This document shows, piece by piece, positions 18,613 through 26,585 of a DNA stretch of 64,000 nt. The first letter of the stretch is position 1; the number at the start of each line of letters is the position of its first letter. The DNA comes from Brucella pseudogrignonensis (lineage in GTDB: Bacteria; Pseudomonadota; Alphaproteobacteria; Rhizobiales; Rhizobiaceae). A program made the position numbers and the translations under genes. The stretch spans positions 62,001 to 126,000 of the forward strand of contig NZ_NNRM01000021.1 of assembly GCF_002252525.1 (NCBI RefSeq). Direction: 5' to 3'. The notes under the pieces were generated by a model. That model saw only the letters and a list, made by a program, of their open reading frames with translations, did no database searches and had not been told where the DNA came from.

Positions 18613-18697
18613 GCAGCGGTTCCAGTCAAGACTGAATCGTTGGAACCGCTGTAACTGTTTGTTTTTATGCCTTATCCGACGCATCGCAGCAGGAAAA
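18613..18697 (-). repeat. Family A intergenic palindromic repeat (copy A1)
   Basis: An 11-base stem CAGCGGTTCCA / TGGAACCGCTG (18614-18651) followed by the shared tail TAACTGTTTGTTTTTATGC and a GTCGGATAA-type segment in reverse. The same order appears at 28191 and, inverted, at 50781. It sits directly after the aap operon terminator. Confidence 0.8.
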
Positions 18698-18755
18698 AAA
18701 TCAGTCTGGCGAACTGAATTTTCTACGGAGGCACTTCGCAGGCTTGGCGGAAATG

Positions 18756-19130
18756 CTATTCGTCATTCGGTCCCTGGCAGAACTGAATGCGATTGCCGAA
18801 TGGATCAATCACCGCCATGACACGGCCCCATGGCGCGTCCTCGATGCCGGGCCGCATATAGCGATAGCCACGCGCATTAACTTCCCTGTGGAATTCTTCG
18901 ACACCCTGCATACGGACGAAAATATTTGCGCCCGGACTGCCATCACCGTGATGTTCGCTCAGATGCAAGGTCAGACCAGCGCGGGAAACCTGCATATAAA
19001 GCGGCATTCCGTCGGCAAAGCGATGCTCCCAATCAAGTGTGAAACCCAGAAAACCGATATAGAAATCTTTGGCTTTCTCGATATCGAAAATTCGGAAGAT
19101 TGGGCAGGTCTGTTCAAACTGGATTGTCAT
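18756..19130 (-). CDS. VOC superfamily protein (glyoxalase/bleomycin-resistance type)
   Basis: A 124-residue small protein of the vicinal oxygen chelate fold: two beta-alpha-beta-beta-beta units, the first around CPIFRIFDIEKAKDFY, the second around ANIFVRMQGVEEFHREV with the C-terminal DPFGNRIQFCQ strand that usually carries a metal-ligand Glu; here Gln occupies part of that strand (RIQF). The match to the bleomycin-resistance branch (GFTLDWEHRF) is good, but whether it binds a drug, is an enzyme or simply a binder is not clear. It lies opposite to and separate from the following GNAT gene. Confidence 0.8.
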   Translation of the reverse strand: MTIQFEQTCPIFRIFDIEKAKDFYIGFLGFTLDWEHRFADGMPLYMQVSRAGLTLHLSEHHGDGSPGANIFVRMQGVEEFHREVNARGYRYMRPGIEDAPWGRVMAVIDPFGNRIQFCQGPNDE

Positions 19131-19168
19131 TCTGGCTTGCCTTTGCGACTGGTGTATTGTTCACCATT

Positions 19169-19269
19169 AGAGCGCATTCCGAAAAGTGTGAAACGGTTTT
19201 CGGACCGAGATTCGCGTCAAAACAAATATTTTGGGCGCCGATCTGCTTCAAGCAATTCAAATGCGCTCT
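19169..19269 (+). repeat. Family B intergenic repeat, complete copy (B1)
   Basis: A 101-base element bounded by a perfect 10-base inverted repeat AGAGCGCATT / AATGCGCTCT. The left part reads CCGAAAAGTGTGAAACGG and continues into TTTTCGGAC, itself a near-palindrome. Related copies occur at 21972, 29451 and 55580, and a half copy at 19715. Confidence 0.85.
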
Positions 19270-19281
19270 AAAGAGGTCGTC

Positions 19282-19689
19282 ATGGCTGAGTATTATTGGT
19301 CGGAAGAATTAGCGCCAGCGCAATTTCGCGAGTTTCATGCGGTTTATTGTAAAGAGTGGTGGACTTCGGCGCGTTCATTTGAGGATGTGACGCATATGCT
19401 TTCACATTGCGATCTGACGATTTTCTGTCGCGATGCGAACGGATCGATAATCGGTTTTGCGCGTGTGCTAAGCGACTTCACCTTCAAGGCGATGATTTTT
19501 GATGTGATTGTTGCGGATCAGTTTCGCGGGCAGGGCCTCGGTAAAGCTCTTGTGGATCGTATAGTCACCCACGAAAAACTGCAGCGTGTTAAAAGCTTTG
19601 AGCTCTACTGTCCTGATAAGCTCGTGCCCTTCTACGAGAAACTTGGCTTCGTGAAGGGCACGTCTTCAATGTTGTTTAATCAGCGTTGA
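19282..19689 (+). CDS. GNAT family N-acetyltransferase
   Basis: A 135-residue acetyltransferase. The acetyl-CoA binding motif A is clear: VIVADQFRGQGLGKALVDR (Q/RxxGxG/A). The preceding strand GFARVLSDF and the C-terminal YEKLGFVKG complete the fold. The substrate is unknown. I start at the ATG at 19282, which follows AAAGAGG; an in-frame upstream ATG lies inside the repeat element. The gene is boxed between two family B repeats (19169-19269 and 19715-19757). Confidence 0.88.
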   Translation: MAEYYWSEELAPAQFREFHAVYCKEWWTSARSFEDVTHMLSHCDLTIFCRDANGSIIGFARVLSDFTFKAMIFDVIVADQFRGQGLGKALVDRIVTHEKLQRVKSFELYCPDKLVPFYEKLGFVKGTSSMLFNQR

Positions 19690-19714
19690 CAAGATTATGC
19701 TTCAAATAAAAGGC

Positions 19715-19757
19715 TTAGAGCGCCGATCTGTTTCAATCTGATTGAAACGCGCTCTAA
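19715..19757 (+). repeat. Family B intergenic repeat, right half only (B1')
   Basis: A 43-base element bounded by TTAGAGCG / CGCTCTAA with an inner hairpin TTTCAAT-ctg-ATTGAAA. It corresponds to the right part of complete family B elements. Confidence 0.75.
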
Positions 19758-19790
19758 AGCCATTTCGAATCCTGCGATCGGCGACTTTGA

Positions 19791-20126
19791 TCAATCTTCG
19801 ACGAAACGACGCAAACGCTGCAGTGCATCGTCCCATTGTGCAGAGACAGTGCTGAGATAGGCCCTCGCATCGACAAGCGGGGTCGGGCAAAGCCTGAAAC
19901 GGCTTTCACGCCCAACCTTATCGCGCTCAACCAATCCCGCTTGCTCAAGCACAGAAAGATGCTTGGTCATTCCCTGCCTGCTAATGCTGCCATTTTGTGA
20001 AAGCGTGACAATTGAGCGGCTTTCACCGTCGCTCAATGTTTCGATCAGGGCCAGCCGGGTTGGGTCGGCCAGTGCTGCAAAAATGGCAGACATGTTTGCT
20101 GATTGCGTGAGCGAGGCTTCGGTCAT
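19791..20126 (-). CDS. ArsR family winged-helix repressor
   Basis: A 111-residue DNA-binding protein. The ArsR-type core reads IFAALADPTRLALIETLS (residues 13-30), with a recognition-helix region SRQGMTKHLSVLEQAGLV and a wing around RESRFRL. No metal-binding Cys pair is present, so it belongs to the branch found with SRPBCC (AHSA1) proteins. Its start overlaps the end of the SRPBCC gene by four bases (ATGA), forming a two-gene operon. It is the likely binder of the palindromes at 20605 and 20650 upstream of that operon. Confidence 0.88.
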   Translation of the reverse strand: MTEASLTQSANMSAIFAALADPTRLALIETLSDGESRSIVTLSQNGSISRQGMTKHLSVLEQAGLVERDKVGRESRFRLCPTPLVDARAYLSTVSAQWDDALQRLRRFVED

Positions 20127-20587
20127 TTGCTTTCGAGGTATTCCTTGATATTTCGCATCTGCTCTTCCCAACCACCCGTGTTCATTCGAAGGGCGATTGG
20201 CCGACGCTCCGCAGGCAGGGCATCAAAGCCTGTTTCGATAACCGTGAGTTTTGTGCCCGACTCGATTTCTTCAAGTTTGAATTCTACCAGTGTTTGCGGT
20301 TCTTTCGCATAATCTGTTTCAGCTTCAACAGCATAAGGATGCCAGGTGAAGGAAAAATAGTGCGGCGCTTTCATATCCTTGATGAAGGACGTCCATCTGG
20401 TGTCGCCACATCCATCAAATGTAAAGCGGCCAGTCGATGCGCTGCCGACAATAAATGGTCCATCAATTTTGACACGGAACCATTCGCCGAATTCCTCATG
20501 ATCCGTGAGTGCGCGCCATACCCGATCAATGCCAGCGCGAAGGTTCACGGTCTTCTCAATGCGATCAGTCGATGATGTCGTTGTCAT
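20123..20587 (-). CDS. SRPBCC (AHSA1-like) domain protein
   Basis: A 154-residue START-like lipid/ligand-binding fold. The N-terminus IEKTVNLRAGIDRVWRALTD is typical of this family, as are the GEWFRVKIDGPF segment and the C-terminal GWEEQMRNIKEYLE helix. Such proteins travel with ArsR regulators, often in detoxification or stress modules; the ligand is unknown. The start at 20585-20587 is ten bases after an AAGGAG site; a nearer upstream ATG has less spacing. The operon promoter region carries two matching palindromic operators. Confidence 0.88.
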   Translation of the reverse strand: MTTTSSTDRIEKTVNLRAGIDRVWRALTDHEEFGEWFRVKIDGPFIVGSASTGRFTFDGCGDTRWTSFIKDMKAPHYFSFTWHPYAVEAETDYAKEPQTLVEFKLEEIESGTKLTVIETGFDALPAERRPIALRMNTGGWEEQMRNIKEYLESK

Positions 20588-20604
20588 GATATGCATTCTC
20601 CTTG

Positions 20605-20628
20605 ATTGGCAACTGTATGGTTGCCAAT
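20605..20628. promoter_or_regulatory. Operator palindrome 1 of the SRPBCC-arsR operon
   Basis: A perfect inverted repeat ATTGGCAAC-N6-GTTGCCAAT. Its core GCAAC-N2-TATG-GTTGC is the same as in the second palindrome 41 bases away (centre to centre, close to four helical turns), so the pair looks like a cooperative binding site of the ArsR-type repressor. Confidence 0.75.
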
Positions 20629-20649
20629 CTACACGAGTTTTACATATAT

Positions 20650-20665
20650 GCAACCATATGGTTGC
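20650..20665. promoter_or_regulatory. Operator palindrome 2 of the SRPBCC-arsR operon
   Basis: A perfect 16-base palindrome GCAACCATATGGTTGC sharing its core with the operator at 20605-20628. It sits just before the stop codon of the HxlR gene, which ends at 20671. Confidence 0.75.
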
Positions 20666-20670
20666 TTATT

Positions 20671-21372
20671 TCATTTTTGCAGCGGTGCTTTTGCAGGAAG
20701 TGGAAACAGTGTGATGAATTTTTCTGCCAGAGCATGATCCCCATTCATTGTGAGCAGGTTTGCCTCTTCAAGAGCGATTAAGGGCTGTCCTCCATAGATT
20801 GCTGCAGCCATCATGCGGGGAGAACTTTCAAAAGCGATATCATATTGCTCAGCTTTACCGCGCTTTACTTCCAGTCTGCCGTTGTGCAGGTGCGCGGTGA
20901 AATCTTCATCATCGAGTTTAAGCCCAATCACAGCATTCATGCCTTGCGAGCGTTCGGGACTGATCATCGTTCTTAGTGATAGCAGGAACGACGTGGTCGA
21001 AATCGGCAAATTGGTATCATGGCTCGGCGAACGTGCAGCCCAGCGACCAAGTGTTTGCAGGATCGGTTCTGCTTCATAGCCCCATTCAGTCAATTCATAG
21101 ACCTGAACGGATGCAGGGGGCGGCAATTTCGACTTCCGTAAAATGCCTGCTTCTTCCAGTCCTTCAAGCCGCTGTGTGAGAACATTGGCGCTTATTCCTG
21201 GCAAGTCTGATCGTAAATCGCTGAAACGCTTCGGTCCGAACATCAGTTCGCGAATGACAAGCAAGGCCCAGCGCTCCCCAATTAAATCAAGGGCATGTGC
21301 TGCTGCGCAAGCATCGTCATAGCTGCGTCTTGCTGTTGGTGTTTCACGACTAGTTATTTTTTCTAACTTCAT
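20671..21372 (-). CDS. HxlR family regulator with C-terminal SCP2-like extension
   Basis: A 233-residue transcription regulator. Residues 15-115 are an HxlR winged helix: LDLIGERWALLVIRELMFG, KRFSDLRSDLPGIS and LTQRLEGLEEAGIL. Most HxlR proteins end near residue 120; here a second domain (about 130-230) with VIGLKLDDEDFTAHLHNG and a following IAFESSPRMMAAAI pattern resembles the sterol-carrier/SCP2 fold and may sense a small molecule. It is divergent from the VOC gene at 21551, so it probably controls that gene and itself. Confidence 0.85.
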   Translation of the reverse strand: MKLEKITSRETPTARRSYDDACAAAHALDLIGERWALLVIRELMFGPKRFSDLRSDLPGISANVLTQRLEGLEEAGILRKSKLPPPASVQVYELTEWGYEAEPILQTLGRWAARSPSHDTNLPISTTSFLLSLRTMISPERSQGMNAVIGLKLDDEDFTAHLHNGRLEVKRGKAEQYDIAFESSPRMMAAAIYGGQPLIALEEANLLTMNGDHALAEKFITLFPLPAKAPLQK

Positions 21373-21550
21373 AGTTGCTAATTATAACTTATCTGTCATT
21401 ATGTTCAAGCAATCTTATGATAGTCGGTTTCAAACAACACATAAAATGCCGACTTTATCGCCCGGGGGATCGGGCAGGCGATAGAAAAGCTGCCGTAAAG
21501 ACAAGCCAAATGAAAATGGGCAGTTCATGCCCGCAATTGGAGGAATTGCC

Positions 21551-21967
21551 ATGCCTAAAATGATTTTCGTAAACCTTCCTGTAAAAGACGTCGCTCGCTC
21601 AACCAGTTTCTATGAAGCAATCGGAGCAACGAAGAACCCGATGTTTTCGGACGAAACGGCGTCCTGCATGGTCTTTTCCGACACGATCCATGCGATGATT
21701 CTCAGCCATGAGAAATTCAGCCAGTTCACGCCTAAAAAGATTTCCGACGCCAATGCCACAAGTGAAGTTTTGATCTGTCTTTCGGCGGACAGCAAAGCGG
21801 ATGTGGATGCAACGGTTGAAAATGCAGCTAAGGCTGGTGGTCGCGCTGATCCGGCTCCCAAGCAGGATTACGGTTTCATGTATGGTCGCAGCTTTGAAGA
21901 TCTCGACGGTCACATCTGGGAGCTGATGTGGATGGATATGGAAGCAGCCGCAAAAGCGATGGGCTAA
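21551..21967 (+). CDS. VOC family protein
   Basis: A 138-residue vicinal oxygen chelate protein of the branch that starts MPKMIFVNLPVKDVARS and carries a C-terminal DLDGHIWELMWMD strand. The second half lacks an obvious metal triad beyond the terminal Glu. The start is fixed by a GGAGGA ribosome site eight bases upstream. It is divergent from the HxlR regulator gene and is followed by a family B repeat and a PhnB-like VOC gene. Confidence 0.88.
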   Translation: MPKMIFVNLPVKDVARSTSFYEAIGATKNPMFSDETASCMVFSDTIHAMILSHEKFSQFTPKKISDANATSEVLICLSADSKADVDATVENAAKAGGRADPAPKQDYGFMYGRSFEDLDGHIWELMWMDMEAAAKAMG

Positions 21968-21971
21968 ATCC

Positions 21972-22069
21972 AAGCATATTCCGAAAAATATGAAACGGTT
22001 TTCGAGCGAGAAACGTTTGAAACTAATAGATCGAGCATTTCCAGCCATACAACCAAACTGGAAATGCTC
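21972..22069 (+). repeat. Family B-like repeat ending in a 12-base perfect hairpin (B2)
   Basis: The left part (CATATTCCGAAAAATATG, then AAACGGTTTTCG) matches family B. The right part is a 12-base perfect stem, GAGCATTTCCAG / CTGGAAATGCTC (22033-22069), with a 13-base loop and no T-tract. Confidence 0.75.
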
Positions 22070-22107
22070 AACAAGTCGGGGGCTGAGACATATGGGAGGA
22101 ACAATCC

Positions 22108-22593
22108 ATGTCTGGCTTAACAGTATGCCTCTGGTTCGATAACAAGGCTGAAGAGGCGGCCAATTATTACGTATCGCTCTTCAAAGAATTGGGAAAACCA
22201 GCCTCTCTGGATGGCTTCATTCGCTTCCAGCACGGTCATCAATCCGGCGGCACCGATGTCGTCACTGCAAACTTTACACTTGACGGACAGGCGATGACTG
22301 CCTTGAACGGTGGTCCACAATTCAAGTTCAACCCGGCAACATCGCTTATTCTGAAATGCAAGGATCAGGCAGAGCTTGATGCGTTCTGGAACCGGTTGCT
22401 GGAAGGCGGTTCTGCGATGGAATGCAGCTGGCTGACCGACAAATATGGGTTTGCTTGGCAGATTGTGCCGGAGTTCCTGCTCGATATTCTTCAGAACGGT
22501 GAGCCTGAGGTCAGGCAGCGCGTGGCAAATGCCATGATGACGATGTTGAAGATTGATATTGCCGCTCTGGAAGCTGCGCTCGACGCAGGTTAA
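22108..22593 (+). CDS. PhnB-like VOC family protein
   Basis: A 161-residue protein of the PhnB/3-demethylubiquinone methyltransferase-like VOC branch: LTVCLWFDNKAEEAANYYVSLF at the start, TVD-type strand VTANFTLDGQAMTALNGG, then CSWLTDKYGFAWQIVPE and the helical tail that lists VRQRVANAMMTMLKIDIAALEAA. Despite old names, no methyltransferase activity is expected. Its stop overlaps tail-to-tail with the monooxygenase gene by four bases. Confidence 0.9.
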   Translation: MSGLTVCLWFDNKAEEAANYYVSLFKELGKPASLDGFIRFQHGHQSGGTDVVTANFTLDGQAMTALNGGPQFKFNPATSLILKCKDQAELDAFWNRLLEGGSAMECSWLTDKYGFAWQIVPEFLLDILQNGEPEVRQRVANAMMTMLKIDIAALEAALDAG

Positions 22594-23804
22594 CTTTTTA
22601 CCGCTGCAACGGCATCATAGCCATAAAGCCAGTCCAGATCTTTCAGGAAAGTATCTGGGCTGCGCATGGTAAAAAGCATGTTGCGTCCAAGCGCAAACAC
22701 ACCTGATGCGTGATAGGCAAAGCGGTTCAGCTGGCCGCGTTTGGCAACGGCTGCGATCCGTTCTTTGCGAACAGAATCAAATCGCTTCAGCGCTGATTGT
22801 GGCTCTTGGTCATCCAATGCTTCGGCAAGTGCTGCTGCATCTTCAATTGCCATGGCAGCCCCCTGCGCTGCAAAGGGTGTGACAGCGTGAGAGGCGTCAC
22901 CGAGAAATACCGTTCTGTCCGGGCCAACAAACTGAGCATCAGCCATTTCAAAAAGCGGCCAGTAGGTCCACTCGGTGGCCAGGGTCAGCACTTCACGTAC
23001 CGGGTTGCTCCAATCAGCATAAATTGACTGCAGCCGTGCATTGTCACCTGTCTTAGACCAGACTTCACCAGGGTTATCGCCCGTCGTAATGGCTACGAAA
23101 TTGAAGAAGTCGCCACCCTTTACCGGATAAGCGATAAAATGCGCCTTCTTGCCAAGCCATGCAGAAACGGATTTCCGTTCTGGGATTGCTGCCTTGAAGC
23201 TTGCGGGCAGGGCATCCGCTGCAAGTGTCGTACGCCACGCGATATGGCCGCTGAAACGCGCCTTTTCATACCCCGCCTTGGCGCGTTGTGCAGACCAGAC
23301 GCCATCGCAGGCAATGAGATAGCTGGCAGCAATATCTTCATCTGCTCCGCCACGTCTAACCGTTGCGGTGATGCCGTTTAGATCTGCCTTATGGCCAATA
23401 ATCTCAGCACCGAGATTAATCTCGATATTTGGATTGTCGTGGCAGGCATCTAACAGTGCTGTTTGCAGATCAGCGCGATGGCAAACGACATAGGGATGAT
23501 GCCAGCGTTTGAATGCCTTGTCGCCAAGTTGCATGGCGAGCAGGGGGCGAGCCTTGCGCCCATCCATGAGATAAAGCGCTTCTGGCGTAACGGCTTGTGA
23601 GGAAAGGCGGTCGGCCACGCCAAGGCGCTGGAGATGGCGCATCGCATTGGGAGCCAGCTGCAAGCCCGCGCCGACTTCCGACAGGGCTTGCGCTTTTTCA
23701 AACAGCTGGACAGTCCATCCGCGTGCCGCACATTCAAGTGCTGCACTGAGACCGGCAACACCGGCCCCTGCAATCAATATGCGTCCCTTGACCAAGCTGC
23801 TCAT
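22590..23804 (-). CDS. FAD-dependent monooxygenase (salicylate hydroxylase-like)
   Basis: A 404-residue class A flavoprotein hydroxylase. It has the N-terminal ADP-binding GAGVAGLSAALE (12-23), the DG motif region ACDGVWSAQR, and the GD motif VFLGDASHAVTPFAAQGA that contacts the FAD. These enzymes use NAD(P)H and oxygen to hydroxylate aromatic acids. The exact substrate is not predictable. It is a single gene followed, in the opposite direction, by the PhnB-like gene; upstream, 30 bases away and on the same strand, is the CHCC zinc-finger gene. Confidence 0.88.
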   Translation of the reverse strand: MSSLVKGRILIAGAGVAGLSAALECAARGWTVQLFEKAQALSEVGAGLQLAPNAMRHLQRLGVADRLSSQAVTPEALYLMDGRKARPLLAMQLGDKAFKRWHHPYVVCHRADLQTALLDACHDNPNIEINLGAEIIGHKADLNGITATVRRGGADEDIAASYLIACDGVWSAQRAKAGYEKARFSGHIAWRTTLAADALPASFKAAIPERKSVSAWLGKKAHFIAYPVKGGDFFNFVAITTGDNPGEVWSKTGDNARLQSIYADWSNPVREVLTLATEWTYWPLFEMADAQFVGPDRTVFLGDASHAVTPFAAQGAAMAIEDAAALAEALDDQEPQSALKRFDSVRKERIAAVAKRGQLNRFAYHASGVFALGRNMLFTMRSPDTFLKDLDWLYGYDAVAAVKS

Positions 23805-23836
23805 AATATCAGCGGCACGAATACCGCCATTTATGT

Positions 23837-24091
23837 TCAGGCAGCTTTGTCAGCAGGTGCTTCGTAAACGCAGCCTGCAGGAACAGTCTCGTCAGCGTGA
23901 AGCTGCGGATTGTAGCGATAGAGCGTCGAGCAATATGGGCAAACCACTTCGCTTTCGTCACCCATGTCGAGGAAGACATGTGGATGATCGAAAGGCGGGT
24001 TCGCACCGACGCACATGAATTCCTTCACGCCGATTTCAATGGAATTGTGTCCAGCGTCATTCTGGAAGTGCGGGATGATGTGATCGGACAT
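23837..24091 (-). CDS. CHCC-type zinc-finger protein (NDUFS6-like)
   Basis: An 84-residue protein with Cys27, His36/His38 and the CPYC pair Cys51/Cys54, matching the zf-CHCC domain found in mitochondrial complex I subunit NDUFS6 and in small bacterial proteins. The segment [24 protein letters not shown] is highly typical when read in parts below twenty residues. It probably binds zinc and may help complex I assembly; no direct evidence. It is read toward the monooxygenase gene, 32 bases downstream. Confidence 0.88.
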   Translation of the reverse strand: MSDHIIPHFQNDAGHNSIEIGVKEFMCVGANPPFDHPHVFLDMGDESEVVCPYCSTLYRYNPQLHADETVPAGCVYEAPADKAA

Positions 24092-24223
24092 AATAGGCTC
24101 CGGAGCTTTTGGATCGCGGCATTCAAATTGGGATGGCTATTTTTCAAGCGTTTACCGCGAACGGCTTGTTTCTGGAAGCGTTTTCATCAATTCTGGGGAC
24201 ATTTCAAGCGGTTTGCTATCAAA

Positions 24224-24237
24224 CTGTCATATGACAG
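24224..24237. promoter_or_regulatory. Palindrome upstream of ppk
   Basis: A perfect 14-base palindrome CTGTCATATGACAG, 53 bases before the chosen ppk start. The half-site resembles the CTGTCAT unit of PhoB boxes, but it is inverted rather than directly repeated, so assignment to PhoB is doubtful. Confidence 0.35.
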
Positions 24238-24290
24238 CCATAGGCTTATCGTCGCGCCGGGATTTGCCGGTAGTAACCGGGACAGGAAAA

Positions 24291-26585
24291 ATGAACGAAA
24301 ACAGCGTTGTGGCAACCCAGGCCGCCGATTTGACCGCACATGTGGCAGATCAGGCGGCAAATGACCATTCTGCAAACCAGAATGCCAGCAAAGTTCAAAA
24401 CGCTCACGAAGCTTTGAACACTGACAAGACAGCAGAGCTGATGCAAAGCCCTGAACGCTTCGTCAATCGCGAGTTTTCCTGGCTTCAGTTTAACCGTCGT
24501 GTTCTCGAAGAAGCAGGCAATACGCGTCAGCCATTGCTGGAGCGTCTGCGCTTCCTGTCGATTTCGGCAGCCAACCTCGATGAATTTTTCATGGTGCGTA
24601 TTGCAGGGCTTGCTGCACAGGTGCGTGCAGGTGTTGCCATGCGCAGCGCCGATGGTCGCACGCCGCAGGAGCAGCTTGATTTCGTTCTAGAAGAAGTGGG
24701 CCGCCTGCAGGAAGGCCAGCAGGAACGTCTGCGTGCGCTGCGTGAGGAGCTTGAAAAAGAGAATATCGAGATCGTACGCGCATCGACCTTGTCGAAGACC
24801 GAAAAAGATTGGCTGGAAGGGCACTTCCTGGAAACAATTTTCCCGGTTCTGACACCGCTTTCAATCGATCCTGCGCACCCGTTCCCGTTCATTCCAAATC
24901 TGGGCTTCTCGATAGCATTGCAGCTTGCGCGTCGTCTTGATGGTCATCCGATGACGGCGCTGTTGCGCATTCCGGTTGCCTTGAAGCGCTTCATCCAGTT
25001 GCCGACCGAGCAGCAGAACACGTTCCGCTTTATCACCATTGAAGACGCAGTCAGCCTGTTTATCGGTCGTTTGTTCCCGGGCTATGAGGTGCGCGGTGCC
25101 GGTACATTCCGCATCATTCGCGACAGCGATATCGAAGTCGAAGAAGAAGCGGAAGATCTGGTCCGCCTTTTTGAAACAGCTCTGAAGCGTCGTCGCCGCG
25201 GTCAGGTGATCCGCATCGAGTTCGATGCTGAAATCCCGGAAGCGCTGCGTGTTTTCGTTGCTACCGAACTGGGTGTCTCGGAAAACCGCATAAGCGTTCT
25301 CGAAGGTCTTCTGGCGCTCAACATGATTTCGGAAGTCGTTTCGATCCCGCGCGATGACCTGAAATTTGTGTCTTACAATCCGCGTTTCCCTGAGCGCATT
25401 CGCGAGCACGGCGGCGATTGCTTTGCCGCGATTCGTGAAAAAGACATTGTGGTTCACCATCCATATGAATCATTTGACGTGGTGGTGCAGTTTCTGCGTC
25501 AGGCCGCAGCTGATCCTGATGTGTTGGCAATCAAGCAGACGCTTTACCGTACCTCCAATGACAGCCCGATCGTGCGTGCGCTCGTCGATGCGGCAGAAGC
25601 TGGCAAGTCGGTCACAGCCCTTGTTGAGCTGAAGGCCCGCTTCGATGAAGAAGCCAATATCCGCTGGGCACGCGATCTGGAGCGCGCAGGCGTTCAGGTG
25701 GTCTTCGGCTTTATCGAATTGAAGACGCACGCAAAGATGTCGCTGGTTGTTCGCCGTGAAGACCAGAAGCTGCGTTCCTATGTTCACCTTGGCACGGGCA
25801 ACTACCACCCAATCACAGCGCGAATTTACACCGACCTTTCATTCTTCACTTCCGATGCCGATATCGCACGCGATGTGGCGCATATCTTCAACTTCATCAC
25901 CGGTTATGCGCAGCCTGCTGAAGAAATGAAGATCGGGATTTCACCGCTTACCTTGCGCACGCGAATCTTGAAGCATATCGATGACGAGATCACCAATGCG
26001 AAGGCTCATAAGCCTGCAGCCATCTGGATGAAGATGAACTCGCTCGTTGATCCACAGATTATTGACGCGCTTTACAAGGCCAGTCAGGCGGGCGTGCATG
26101 TGGACCTCGTCGTGCGTGGCATCTGCTGTCTGAGACCGGGTGTTCCTGGCCTCTCAGACAACATTCGCGCAAAGTCGATTGTTGGGCGTTTTCTCGAGCA
26201 TAGCCGCATTTTCTGCTTCGGAAACGGGCATGATCTGCCTTCAGACAAGGCAATCGTCTATATCGGTTCTGCCGATATGATGCCGCGCAATCTCGACCGT
26301 CGCGTAGAGACACTGGTGCCCATTACCAATGCCACCGTGCATCAGCAAATCCTGTCGCAAATCATGTTTGCCAACATAATTGATAACCAGCAGAGCTATC
26401 AGCTACTTGCGGACGGCACCTCTCGCCGGATAGAAAAAGAAGATGGAGAGGAAGCTTTCAACGCGCAGGAATATTTCATGACAAATCCAAGCTTGTCGGG
26501 TCGCGGAAAGTCGCTGAAGTCATCTGCCCCCCGTCTGATTGCGCATCGTAAACGTGCGCAGGCGGAAAGAAATACGACTTCATGA
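24291..26585 (+). CDS. ppk: Polyphosphate kinase (PPK1)
   Basis: A 764-residue enzyme that builds polyphosphate from ATP, reversibly. The N-terminal domain starts with [23 protein letters not shown], the head domain follows, and the catalytic phospholipase-D-like domains contain [13 protein letters not shown] (the His taking phosphate), [10 protein letters not shown], and [14 protein letters not shown]. The start is the ATG at 24291, after an AGGAAAA site; an in-frame upstream frame has no good start. The first 50 residues are a low-complexity Ala/Asn/Gln-rich tail. The stop overlaps ppx by four bases, making a ppk-ppx operon. Confidence 0.95.
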   Translation: MNENSVVATQAADLTAHVADQAANDHSANQNASKVQNAHEALNTDKTAELMQSPERFVNREFSWLQFNRRVLEEAGNTRQPLLERLRFLSISAANLDEFFMVRIAGLAAQVRAGVAMRSADGRTPQEQLDFVLEEVGRLQEGQQERLRALREELEKENIEIVRASTLSKTEKDWLEGHFLETIFPVLTPLSIDPAHPFPFIPNLGFSIALQLARRLDGHPMTALLRIPVALKRFIQLPTEQQNTFRFITIEDAVSLFIGRLFPGYEVRGAGTFRIIRDSDIEVEEEAEDLVRLFETALKRRRRGQVIRIEFDAEIPEALRVFVATELGVSENRISVLEGLLALNMISEVVSIPRDDLKFVSYNPRFPERIREHGGDCFAAIREKDIVVHHPYESFDVVVQFLRQAAADPDVLAIKQTLYRTSNDSPIVRALVDAAEAGKSVTALVELKARFDEEANIRWARDLERAGVQVVFGFIELKTHAKMSLVVRREDQKLRSYVHLGTGNYHPITARIYTDLSFFTSDADIARDVAHIFNFITGYAQPAEEMKIGISPLTLRTRILKHIDDEITNAKAHKPAAIWMKMNSLVDPQIIDALYKASQAGVHVDLVVRGICCLRPGVPGLSDNIRAKSIVGRFLEHSRIFCFGNGHDLPSDKAIVYIGSADMMPRNLDRRVETLVPITNATVHQQILSQIMFANIIDNQQSYQLLADGTSRRIEKEDGEEAFNAQEYFMTNPSLSGRGKSLKSSAPRLIAHRKRAQAERNTTS

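Noticed and set aside
22033-22069. Terminator after the VOC gene
   Set aside because: The 12-base stem is perfect, but no T-tract follows on either strand, and it belongs to the repeat element.
24224-24237. PhoB box upstream of ppk
   Set aside because: The half-site looks right, but PhoB boxes are direct repeats at 11-base spacing and this is an inverted pair; kept only as a palindrome of unknown use.
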